Source: Chitinophagaceae bacterium UBA2793
GTDB taxonomy: Bacteria > Bacteroidota > Bacteroidia > Chitinophagales > Chitinophagaceae
Assembly (NCBI GenBank): GCA_002352045.1
Contig: DEHT01000070.1
Coordinates: 47,845-54,577, forward strand
Reading direction: 5' to 3'
Length of the DNA: 6,733 nucleotides
Positions within the stretch are counted from its first letter, which is position 1. Each line of letters begins with the position of its first letter. Shown one piece after another: positions 1 to 6,654 of the stretch. The translations under genes and the position numbers were made by a program. Below the pieces are notes generated by a model. That model did no database searches. It was not told the origin of the DNA and was given only the letters and a program-made list of their open reading frames with translations.

Positions 1-227
1 ATTAATGTAAATCCTCCTTCATTAATTTGAGATGTATTAAACCTTATTGTTCTTATTTGCGGAGTAGAATTTAAGTTGATAAATTTTTCTGATACTCCAT
101 AACTCTTTATAATAATACTATCAATATTATTTGTTGTTTCGCTGCTTAGAATAATTTCAGTTGATTTTGTATTTGAGCAACTACTTGCAAACAATAATAC
201 AATTGAAACTAATAGAGCCTTCATCAT
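1..227 (-). CDS. Small lipoprotein of unknown function, N-terminal part (runs off the left edge)
   Basis: The minus-strand frame starts at ATG 225-227 and stays open to the window edge, giving 75 codons with no stop. The protein begins MMKALLVSIVLLFASSC. This is a short basic start, a hydrophobic core and a lipobox-like ASSC with Cys17, so it is a predicted signal-peptidase-II lipoprotein anchored to a membrane. The residues after the Cys (SNTKSTE) lack an acidic cluster after a Lys, so the surface-export signature of the large lipoprotein at 1857-3809 is absent. Retention on the periplasmic side is therefore more likely, but this is inference. The mature part seen is Ser/Thr/Asn/Ile-rich and matches no family I recognise. 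A second ATG directly follows the first, and either could be used. The gene lies 171 bases beyond the second immunity-like gene, across a probable terminator, so it is probably transcribed separately. Function is unknown and the C-terminus is missing. Confidence 0.72.
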   Translation of the reverse strand, partial: MMKALLVSIVLLFASSCSNTKSTEIILSSETTNNIDSIIIKSYGVSEKFINLNSTPQIRTIRFNTSQINEGGFTL

Positions 228-299
228 TATTGGTTTGTGGGTTTAATTTGAGTTGTGGCTGATGTACTGTTTTTGTTGTGTTGTTGTTGTAAGCTCCCT

Positions 300-307
300 C
301 AAAAATA
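300..307 (-). promoter_or_regulatory. Possible Bacteroidota -7 promoter box for the edge lipoprotein gene
   Basis: The minus strand reads TATTTTTG, an exact match to the Bacteroidota primary-sigma -7 consensus TAnnTTTG. It lies about 73 bases upstream of the ATG at 227 and just downstream of the probable terminator at 322-356, a sensible place for a new transcript to start. I see no TTTG at the expected -33 distance, because that region is an A/T run. The assignment rests on one short box in AT-rich DNA. Confidence 0.3.
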
Positions 308-321
308 GCAGCATATAAAAT

Positions 322-356
322 AAAAAAATAAAAAAAAATTTGTTATTTCATAACAA
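322..356 (-). terminator. Probable intrinsic terminator of the toxin-immunity transcription unit
   Basis: On the minus strand a perfect 7-bp stem, TTGTTAT / ATAACAA (340-356), closes a three-base GAA loop. It runs directly into an interrupted T tract: nine T from 338 to 330, an A, then seven T from 328 to 322. Hairpin followed by a U run is the form of a Rho-independent terminator. It sits 43 bases after the stop codon of the 399-1088 gene, at the end of the three-gene run. The stem is AT-rich with one G-C pair, so termination may be incomplete. Confidence 0.55.
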
Positions 357-398
357 TCAAGCCCTGCTTTTGCAAATACTTTTGATGGCATTAGTGTT

Positions 399-1088
399 TT
401 ATGGGTAACGCTCATTTACCTCTCTAAAAATTATACCAGTACATTTACTATTGAGTATTTCATCTTTTAGTTGTTGAGAAACAAAAAAACCGAATCCGCC
501 GTAGGTTATATCAAAAATTGAAAATATACCATAATTGACATTTTCTTTAATTACTGCTTTTGAAATACTTATTGACTTTTGAAGGTTAATGTCCTGATAC
601 ATTTTATTGCTCTTAATAAGTGCATTTTTTTTATCTATAAAATCTGTTATCGTCTTAAATTTTAAGACTTCGTAAATAATATCACCCATTATGTTTGAAA
701 CTCTAAATTCACATTGTGGAACTTCTAAAAAAGAATGGTTGGTATTATAAGGGTGGATTATATTTGCCTTTAAATATTGACCTGTTTTTGTAATTATTTC
801 TGTATCTGCAAATTGTACACCAATCGTAGGGAACGATTCAATAATTGCCCTTAATTTATTTGAAAGATATAAATCGCCTGCTCCAAAGCTAACAGACATT
901 AAGTCTGTTAGCTTTGCTCTTTTATGCAGTTGCCCTTTTGGGATTATTGTTGAAGTGTCAATTGGGTTTAAATACATATTCCATAATTGATTCTTGTCTG
1001 TATAATAGCCATCAAAAACTGGCTCAACTATTTGTGGCACAAAGCCAACTTCTTTTTCTGCACTGTTATACAATCTCCAAAATTTCAT
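399..1088 (-). CDS. Imm11/DUF1629-like immunity protein, second of two paralogues
   Basis: This is a 229-residue cytoplasmic-type protein with no signal peptide or membrane segment. It is clearly a diverged paralogue of the upstream 226-residue protein. Shared features are an N-terminus of the form M-x-F-x-R with downstream K-x-VG-xx-PQ, the block RAKxTDL (residues 57-63), SFL...CEF (119-128), and the best-conserved stretch VSQxLKxEIxNSxCTGII near the C-terminus (203-220). The order of elements (an L-x-x-S-xKL block, a central 'N/HP...SFL...CEF' strand, then a late VSQxLK...GI motif) resembles the Imm11/DUF1629 immunity family. That is my reading from memory, with Imm43-like as the alternative. 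It starts 86 bases after the first paralogue's stop, in AT-rich spacer, with no convincing Shine-Dalgarno. The likely role is to bind and neutralise the AHH nuclease encoded upstream or a related variant. Divergence from its neighbour suggests a different specificity. I am sure of the gene and the paralogy, and moderately sure of the immunity role. Confidence 0.7.
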   Translation of the reverse strand: MKFWRLYNSAEKEVGFVPQIVEPVFDGYYTDKNQLWNMYLNPIDTSTIIPKGQLHKRAKLTDLMSVSFGAGDLYLSNKLRAIIESFPTIGVQFADTEIITKTGQYLKANIIHPYNTNHSFLEVPQCEFRVSNIMGDIIYEVLKFKTITDFIDKKNALIKSNKMYQDINLQKSISISKAVIKENVNYGIFSIFDITYGGFGFFVSQQLKDEILNSKCTGIIFREVNERYP

Positions 1089-1174
1089 TATGGTATTACT
1101 ATGTTGTTTATTGATTCATTTAATTATATTGATTCAGTTTTTTTTAAATTTTTTACAATACAATTACATTTTTG

Positions 1175-1855
1175 TCATTGATCATTTATTTCTTTTAATA
1201 TTATTCCAGTACATCCTGAATTTTCGATTTCCTCTTTTAGTTTCTGTGAAACATAGTAACCAATACCACCAATAACCCCTGCAATAGAAAAGAAATCAAG
1301 TGGAGAATTGTCTTTGAATGCTACCTTTTTAACTATTAAAGGCCTAAATTCATCGAACCCTAATTTAGCTGATTCGTTTAGGTTTTCATAATATGCATTA
1401 ATAAAAGATTCAACTGATTCGAATTTCACATTTTGAAATTCGGTTTTAAGCATTCGATCGGTATATACAAATTCACACTCATTAATGTTTAGGAATGAAT
1501 AATCCGAAAGAAATGGATTCACAATCCAATACTCTTCATTATTCTTCTTTGTGATTAATTCTGATTTGATGTACTGAATACCTTTGCTTTCTTTCTTTTG
1601 TAGAATACCATGTAATTTTGAAGAAATAAAAAGTTTGTCAGACAACCCTATAAAAGATATTGAAATCAAGTCAGTTTTTTTTGCTCGATATGATAATTTT
1701 GGTATTGGCCATAAAGTAATTTCTCTTGCTTTCGAAAAAGATAATCTTACACAAGAGTTTTTATCTTCAATATGGAAATTCAATTCAGCATCATAAACCT
1801 GAGGATAGTATCCAACATCTTTTCCGGTGCTGTGAAAAATTCTGTAAAAATTCAT
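1175..1855 (-). CDS. Imm11/DUF1629-like immunity protein, cognate candidate for the AHH nuclease toxin
   Basis: This is a 226-residue protein without signal peptide or transmembrane segment, so it should act in the cytoplasm. Its ATG follows the toxin gene's TAA after a single base (TAA-A-ATG), so the pair is almost certainly co-transcribed and probably translationally coupled. That position is the normal one for the cognate immunity gene of a polymorphic toxin. Visible landmarks are an N-terminus MNFYRIFHS...KDVGYYPQ, RAKKTDLISISF (57-68), EYWIVNPFLSDYSFLNINECEF-like central strands (108-129) and VSQKLKEEIENSGCTGII (202-219). These fit the general layout of Imm11/DUF1629 proteins, with a 'lovable' central YxxxNP...F segment and a late VSxxLK...GxxF motif. 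The family name is from memory. It is homologous along its length to the 399-1088 product. The expected action is direct binding to the C-terminal nuclease domain to protect the producer and its kin. Confidence 0.75.
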   Translation of the reverse strand: MNFYRIFHSTGKDVGYYPQVYDAELNFHIEDKNSCVRLSFSKAREITLWPIPKLSYRAKKTDLISISFIGLSDKLFISSKLHGILQKKESKGIQYIKSELITKKNNEEYWIVNPFLSDYSFLNINECEFVYTDRMLKTEFQNVKFESVESFINAYYENLNESAKLGFDEFRPLIVKKVAFKDNSPLDFFSIAGVIGGIGYYVSQKLKEEIENSGCTGIILKEINDQ

Positions 1856-1856
1856 T

Positions 1857-3809
1857 TTATAAAATTATGTTATTAATTGACTGGTTCGAATGTGATGTAA
1901 TCCAAGTTCTAATATCGTTTGCAAGATTTCTTACAAGTCCTTCTGCTATATTTGAAGTCATAGTATTTTGACCATTAGAATTCCATAATTGAATAAGTTT
2001 GTCTTTAATTTTTTGATTATACAATGCATGACTTCCATTGTGTTGAATTGTAGTAAGAGGAATTCCATTTAGAATTTCATTCATGTTAAATGCATTATTT
2101 CCTTTGGCGGCTTTTTGTACTAAATCATTTGCACAATGTTCCCAGGGTATTAAATGGTGAGCCACTCTTGAATCACCTTTTGCTAGCCCAAGCACTTTTC
2201 TAAGCAAACCCCTATCCCCAAATTTAATAATTCCATTTGCTTCTTTTATCCATTTTAAAGTTCTTTTGCTACCATCTACTGCAGTAATAAGTTTTTTTGC
2301 ATATTTTGTGGTAGTAGCTGCCCAGCCTGCTCCAGGAATTGCGGCTGCAAAACTAATTGTCGCATTCACTCCATCTCCTTGTATTGTGTAAATCCCTCCA
2401 TTAGCCAAATCAGCAATTTCTCCAATCACTGGAACCATTCCTGCGGCATCCAATAAAATATGAACCACTTCTAATGAAGCTTCTAAATATACCCTGAAAT
2501 TTGACCATTCAGGATGTTCCGCTCTAATATTAATACATTCTATTGAAAAATAAACTGCCCACATTGGATCGTAAACAGTTTGGTTGTGAGGACTAGGAAG
2601 GTTAGAAGTCATCGTATTAAAATGCGTCTGATTAAAACCAGTCTCAATTATTCCCAACATTGCTACTTGTATAGTTGATTTAGCAACGAGTAGTGCTTCC
2701 GGATTTTCATTTGTCCATGGTAATTGTGTTGTGGGATTTTCTGAAGTTTGTGCATTTGATAAAAAATTTACCAAATCTGAAGAAAAGTCCGGATTATTAT
2801 GCAACCAACTTACTTCTGATTGAGTTAAACTAATTTTATTCGCTAGAATTTCTAATGCACTAGGGGGTTCATCTACAACAGGTTCAGGTGTCCATCCCGG
2901 CCCTTCATCACATGGGTCAACAGCTCTTGCCGTTGGAATGGTACCACAATCGGGAGGTGTGGAACCTCCTCCCCCTCCACCTCCTCCACCTGTTCCTGTT
3001 CCGCCTGTTCCTCCACTGCCACCACCACCATCATCATAATAAGCTAGATAGCTATAGGTGGTACACTTTGTAGTTAATGTATAATCTGTGCAAGTAGGAC
3101 CTGGAGGACATCCTATTAATTGTCCTTTGTCTGACTGTGTCCATTCGTTATAACAGTAAATTAAGCTTACGGTATAGTAAAGATTATTTTGAGTAGATGA
3201 ACTAACTTGGTTGATAGAGAGGGGTTGAAAGTATTTTATATATTTACCTGAATCATTTGTTCCAAATGTAGTTGTGTCAATAATCTTATATTTTCTTTCA
3301 CCAAACACATTTTGATCTAAAGTTGCTATCAATAGAGCAACAGATTTAGGGCTTAATCCGGTGATTTCTTCATCATTATATTGCCAATCGCATAAATAAT
3401 GAAACCCTGTGTCTGTATTAGTTGTTGTCACTATCATACTTGCATTTACAATGCTATCTCCTTCTTTTACAAACGGGATTAAAAATATATCCGGTTCATT
3501 TTGGTTCTGAACACCTTCATTTTTACCTATGTTTTTTTCTTCAATTGATATATCAATTGCTTTGTTCCATATTGGAAATCCAATTCTTTTAATCGTTGTC
3601 TCTATAAAACTATCTTTTTCATTTTTCTTTTTAATAAAATTGACAATTGCCTTTTCCTTAATACTACTACTACGGTTTTGTGTGAAAAATTTTTTTTCAT
3701 TTATGTCCAATTTAGATTTATTTACAAAGTCATCTTTCTTACAGGAAAAAAGAACAACGAGAAGGCCGAAATAAACAAAGGAGAATAATGGTCTTCCTAA
3801 AGTTTTCAT
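1857..3809 (-). CDS. Lipoprotein-anchored polymorphic toxin with C-terminal AHH (HNH/EndoVII) nuclease
   Basis: The 650-residue product starts with a lipoprotein signal: basic residues, a hydrophobic core, then LFSC with Cys23. CKKDD follows, a Lys plus two Asp resembling the Bacteroidota lipoprotein surface-export signal, so the protein is probably displayed on the outer membrane. Residues about 30-255 are an unrecognised domain. A Gly-rich linker (261-282) and a Pro-rich stretch follow, with Cys at 219, 234, 240, 249, 288 and 300 around them. Residues about 440-506 hold hydrophobic helices with the VPVIGE...GDGVNA...IPGAGW pattern common in pre-toxin regions. The C-terminus (about 530-640) matches the AHH nuclease family: AHHLIP with His551/His552, His558, Asn581-Gly, and HNGSH with His590 and His594, the layout of an HNH/EndoVII active site cutting nucleic acid. 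No frameshift or missing catalytic residue is seen. The two immunity-like genes directly downstream support a contact-dependent antibacterial role. The delivery route is unknown. Confidence 0.88.
   Translation of the reverse strand: MKTLGRPLFSFVYFGLLVVLFSCKKDDFVNKSKLDINEKKFFTQNRSSSIKEKAIVNFIKKKNEKDSFIETTIKRIGFPIWNKAIDISIEEKNIGKNEGVQNQNEPDIFLIPFVKEGDSIVNASMIVTTTNTDTGFHYLCDWQYNDEEITGLSPKSVALLIATLDQNVFGERKYKIIDTTTFGTNDSGKYIKYFQPLSINQVSSSTQNNLYYTVSLIYCYNEWTQSDKGQLIGCPPGPTCTDYTLTTKCTTYSYLAYYDDGGGGSGGTGGTGTGGGGGGGGGSTPPDCGTIPTARAVDPCDEGPGWTPEPVVDEPPSALEILANKISLTQSEVSWLHNNPDFSSDLVNFLSNAQTSENPTTQLPWTNENPEALLVAKSTIQVAMLGIIETGFNQTHFNTMTSNLPSPHNQTVYDPMWAVYFSIECINIRAEHPEWSNFRVYLEASLEVVHILLDAAGMVPVIGEIADLANGGIYTIQGDGVNATISFAAAIPGAGWAATTTKYAKKLITAVDGSKRTLKWIKEANGIIKFGDRGLLRKVLGLAKGDSRVAHHLIPWEHCANDLVQKAAKGNNAFNMNEILNGIPLTTIQHNGSHALYNQKIKDKLIQLWNSNGQNTMTSNIAEGLVRNLANDIRTWITSHSNQSINNIIL
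2964..3029 (-). repeat. Low-complexity glycine-rich linker coding repeat in the toxin gene
   Basis: Codons 261-282 of the toxin encode almost only Gly, with a few Ser and Thr, ending in a run of nine Gly. On the plus strand the DNA is a CCN/CCT-rich triplet repeat. It separates the N-terminal stalk domain from the Pro-rich and nuclease-bearing C-terminal half. It probably acts as a flexible hinge and could vary in length by slippage. Confidence 0.85.
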
Positions 3810-3886
3810 GTTTTAATAATTTAATATAATTACTACCTTCAGAATTTAGGGTGCTGTGTCGGATTTTTCCACCAGGGCACAAATGC

Positions 3887-3916
3887 ATAAATTAGGTCAT
3901 ATATGACCTAATTTAT
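3887..3916. promoter_or_regulatory. Perfect 30-bp palindrome, candidate operator between the toxin and XRE genes
   Basis: The half-site ATAAATTAGGTCATA is followed immediately by its exact reverse complement with no spacer; the symmetry axis lies between 3901 and 3902. It sits in the divergent intergenic region, 27 bases before the XRE gene's GTG and 77 bases before the toxin's ATG. Such symmetry is typical of a site bound by a dimeric HTH repressor, and the adjacent XRE protein is the obvious candidate for autoregulation and for control of the toxin operon. On the toxin side the palindrome abuts TGCATTTG (3887-3880, minus strand), one mismatch from the -7 consensus TAnnTTTG, so binding would block a promoter there. 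No T tract follows on either strand in the way a terminator would need. The palindrome is seen directly; the regulatory role is inferred. Confidence 0.65.
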
Positions 3917-3943
3917 TTTAATAAAATATTTGAGTCTTGCTTA

Positions 3944-4177
3944 GTGAAAAATGAGCAGGCTAAATTTCTAAAAGCATTTGGTGAACATTTGCGGCTAACC
4001 CGAAAAAAACATGGGTTTAGCCAGGAGCAGCTTGCACATGAATGTGAAATAGAATTAAGGCAATTGGGGAGAATTGAAAGAGGAGAAATTAATACCGGTA
4101 TTTATTCCATTGCCATTATATCGTCTGCTTTAAAAATTGATATTAAGGAACTGCTCAATTTTGAAATTGATTTTTAA
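3944..4177 (+). CDS. Small XRE-family HTH transcriptional regulator
   Basis: This 77-residue protein is essentially one lambda-repressor-like (XRE/Cro) helix-turn-helix domain. The helices run from FGEHLRLTRKKHG through SQEQLA (residues 26-31) and the recognition helix region to LGRIERGEIN (41-50), a hallmark of this family, and end with ALKIDIKELLNFE. There is no sensing or dimerisation domain beyond the HTH. Length and sequence resemble the many orphan single-domain XRE proteins of Bacteroidota. The start is GTG at 3944: the frame is closed by a stop at 3893-3895 and has no upstream ATG, and the nearby ATG at 3951 is in another frame. No Shine-Dalgarno is visible. It is divergent from the toxin gene and convergent with recQ. 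The perfect palindrome just upstream suggests autoregulation and possibly repression of the toxin operon. A functional link to the toxin is inference, since such regulators also occur alone. Confidence 0.85.
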   Translation: MKNEQAKFLKAFGEHLRLTRKKHGFSQEQLAHECEIELRQLGRIERGEINTGIYSIAIISSALKIDIKELLNFEIDF

Positions 4178-4282
4178 TCAAAGTATATTCTTATAAAAAA
4201 GCAGTTCAACTATAAAATTGTAGGAGACCCTTTTTTACCAACGGCCTTTAAGCAACCAACGCATCATCAAAAAGTTTTCTCC

Positions 4283-6583
4283 CTAATTCCCGTACTCACA
4301 TAAAAACTTAATGCGCATTAATTTGAGTTGTTCCCAGTTGTAATTGCTGTCGGCCATTTCCTGCTGTGCTACTTGTAGCGAAGAGGTTTCGCAGCTTTTA
4401 AAATAATCTATAATTTCTTCCTGGTCGTATTCGTCCACCATTTCATCAATAGCGTAGTTGAGGTTGAGTTTGGTGCCACTGGCAACAATGGTTTCCATTT
4501 CTTCCAGCAGTTCATCAATGCGTAAATCTTTCCCTTTGGCAATGGTTTCCAATGGAATTTTTTTATCTACATTTTGAATAATAAAAATTTTATTATTGTT
4601 TCTATTGGCTACCGATTTCATTACAAAATCGTCCGGCTTTATAATATCGTTTTCTTCTACATACCCAGCAATCATGTCTAAAAATGGCTTGCCATAGCGT
4701 AAAGATTTTCCTTTGCTTACGCCGCTAATTTTTTCCAATTCAGCCATACTGGTGGGATACATGGTAGCCATATCTTCCAAACTGCTTTCAAGAAAAATAA
4801 CAAAGGGCGGCAGGTTTTTTTCTTTGGCCACTTTTTTGCGAAGGTTTTTTAGCATTTCCAGCAGCTTTTCATCGGCGGCACTTGTGCCGGCAGCCGCCTG
4901 CTCTACAGATTCATCATCGGCATTGGCATCTTCAAATAAATTGTTGAGCACTATTTTAAAGCTCGTTGGTTTTTTTAAAAACGCTTCGCCTTTTTTGGTG
5001 AATTTTAAAACACCGTATTCCACAATATCTTTTTCAATCAAGCCGGCCAACAGCATTTGCCTTATGAGGCTGTTCCAAAAATTTACATCTTTATCGTTGC
5101 CGGCGGCAAATACATCTAATTGCTCGTGCCTATACATGGTTACCTGCGTGGTGGCTTTACCGAGTAAAATAGTGTTCACATAATCTATGGTGAAATGTTC
5201 GCCCAATGCTTGGATGGTTTTTAGCACTGTAACTGCTTCTGCCTTTGCTTCAATTTTTTCTTTAGGGCTTAAGCAGTTGTCGCAGTGGCCACAGCTTTTG
5301 CTGTCGTCAAAATCTTCACCAAAATAAAACAGTAAAGTTTTGCGGCGGCAAATGCTGCTTTCGGCATAAGAAACGGTTTCGTTGATCAATTGTGCGCCTA
5401 CCTCTCTTTCGCTTAATGGTTTGTCTCGCATTAGGTGCTCCAACTTGCTCACATCTTTGTGCGAATAATACAGCACACATTTTCCTTCTAAACCATCACG
5501 GCCTGCACGCCCGGTTTCCTGGTAGTAATTTTCAATTGACTTAGGTATGTTATAGTGAATTACAAAACGTACATCGGGTTTATCTATTCCCATGCCAAAG
5601 GCAATGGTGGCTACAATTACATGCACGTCTTCATTTAAAAACTGGTCTTGCCGCTTTGCTCTCAATTTTGCGTCTAACCCTGCATGATAGGCCACGGCAG
5701 AAATACCATTGGCATTTAGCATAGCCGCAAGCTCTTCGGTGGTTTTTCTGTTAAGCGTATAAATAATTCCACTCTTGCCTTTGTGCTGTTGAATAAAACG
5801 AACAATGCTTTTATTGGTTTGGTCAACATTTATTTTGGGCTGAATTTCGTAGCTAAGATTCGGTCGGTTAAAGGAGGATATGAATACATTGGGCTCACGC
5901 AGGCCCAAATTTTTTACAATATCATTTTGAACTTTTGGAGTGGCAGTGGCAGTAAGCGCAATTACCGGAACATCGTTGTTAATCATTTCCATCATTTCTC
6001 TTAGCCTGCGGTACTCCGGCCTAAAGTCGTGGCCCCATTCCGAAATACAATGCGCTTCATCTACCGCAAAAAACGAAATATTGAGGTCTTTAAAAAAATC
6101 AATATTGTCTTCTTTGGTAAGTGTTTCGGGTGCCACATAAAGCATTTTAGTGCGGCCACTCAGCAAATCGTCTTTTACTATTTTTTGTTGTCCTTTATTG
6201 AGTGTGCTGTTTAAAAAATGCGCCACATCGTCTTTACTGCTGTAACTCCTTACTAAGTCAACCTGGTTTTTCATTAAAGCAATTAGCGGTGAAACCACAA
6301 TTGCAACACCCGGGCTAATTACTGCGGGCAATTGATAACAAAGGCTTTTGCCGCCGCCGGTGGGCATTATTACAAAAGTGTCTTTGCCCGAAAGCAGCGA
6401 TTCAATAATTTTTTCCTGTGGGCCTTTAAATCCGTCAAAGCCAAAATGATTGGCCAATTCCTTTGTGAGATTGGGTATGGGAGCAGTAGATTTATTGTTT
6501 GCTGTTTTTTTTGCTGTGGTTTTTAATGCCTTTGCAGCAGTTGCTTTTTTAGTGGTTGCTTTCGCAGTTTTTGTAGTAGCCAT
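4283..6583 (-). CDS. recQ: ATP-dependent DNA helicase RecQ
   Basis: This 766-residue 3'-to-5' superfamily 2 helicase unwinds recombination and replication intermediates in the cytoplasm. Visible elements in order are GFKGPQEKII (motif 0, 51-60), Walker A MPTGGGKS (73-80), DEAH (175-178) followed by the RecQ aromatic-rich loop CISEWGHDFRPEY (179-191), motif III TATAT (211-215), motif V ATIAFGMGIDKPDVRF (325-340) and motif VI QETGRAGRDG (355-364). The zinc-binding cysteines are C412, C431, C434 and C437. A winged-helix RQC region (about 445-545) and an HRDC domain (about 570-645) follow. The last 120 or so residues form an extra region resembling the HTH_40-type extension usual in Bacteroidota RecQ. 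All catalytic motifs are intact. The ATG at 6583 has GAGGGTG about ten bases upstream as a fair ribosome-binding site. The first 35 residues are an unusual Lys/Ala/Thr-rich tail. The region is less AT-rich than the toxin cassette, as expected of a core gene. Confidence 0.97.
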   Translation of the reverse strand: MATTKTAKATTKKATAAKALKTTAKKTANNKSTAPIPNLTKELANHFGFDGFKGPQEKIIESLLSGKDTFVIMPTGGGKSLCYQLPAVISPGVAIVVSPLIALMKNQVDLVRSYSSKDDVAHFLNSTLNKGQQKIVKDDLLSGRTKMLYVAPETLTKEDNIDFFKDLNISFFAVDEAHCISEWGHDFRPEYRRLREMMEMINNDVPVIALTATATPKVQNDIVKNLGLREPNVFISSFNRPNLSYEIQPKINVDQTNKSIVRFIQQHKGKSGIIYTLNRKTTEELAAMLNANGISAVAYHAGLDAKLRAKRQDQFLNEDVHVIVATIAFGMGIDKPDVRFVIHYNIPKSIENYYQETGRAGRDGLEGKCVLYYSHKDVSKLEHLMRDKPLSEREVGAQLINETVSYAESSICRRKTLLFYFGEDFDDSKSCGHCDNCLSPKEKIEAKAEAVTVLKTIQALGEHFTIDYVNTILLGKATTQVTMYRHEQLDVFAAGNDKDVNFWNSLIRQMLLAGLIEKDIVEYGVLKFTKKGEAFLKKPTSFKIVLNNLFEDANADDESVEQAAAGTSAADEKLLEMLKNLRKKVAKEKNLPPFVIFLESSLEDMATMYPTSMAELEKISGVSKGKSLRYGKPFLDMIAGYVEENDIIKPDDFVMKSVANRNNNKIFIIQNVDKKIPLETIAKGKDLRIDELLEEMETIVASGTKLNLNYAIDEMVDEYDQEEIIDYFKSCETSSLQVAQQEMADSNYNWEQLKLMRIKFLCEYGN

Positions 6584-6654
6584 AATGTTTCACCCTCTCT
6601 TTGAAAATATTGGATTTCGCCGGTATTTACCCTTGTTTTTAAAGGGCAACGAAG

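Noticed and set aside
1111..1136. Direct repeat TTGATTCA twice in the spacer between the two immunity genes
   Set aside because: Two 8-base copies in very AT-rich DNA are within chance, and there is no associated promoter box.
2888..3073. Plus-strand frame encoding a His-rich peptide opposite the Gly linker
   Set aside because: The His run is simply the antisense reading of the Gly codon repeat; there is no independent evidence of a gene.
3951..3953. ATG as an alternative start for the XRE gene
   Set aside because: It is out of frame with the HTH coding sequence; the in-frame GTG at 3944 is the only reasonable start.
4178..4282. Possible bidirectional terminator between the XRE gene and recQ
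   Set aside because: Runs of six A/T and a weak CAATT/AGTTG-like stem with a G-U pair are present, but the stem is too weak and set back from the T run. I could not support a defined terminator, although convergent genes would be expected to have one.
4713..5183. A 156-codon open frame on the plus strand inside recQ
   Set aside because: It lies fully antisense to well-conserved RecQ domains, is rich in Ser/Leu/Phe as expected of a shadow frame, and has no recognisable domain or start signal.
6630..6646. CCCTT / AAGGG hairpin with a seven-base loop between the right-edge fragment and recQ
   Set aside because: It is a five-bp stem with no T tract after it on either strand, so there is no case for a terminator or riboswitch.
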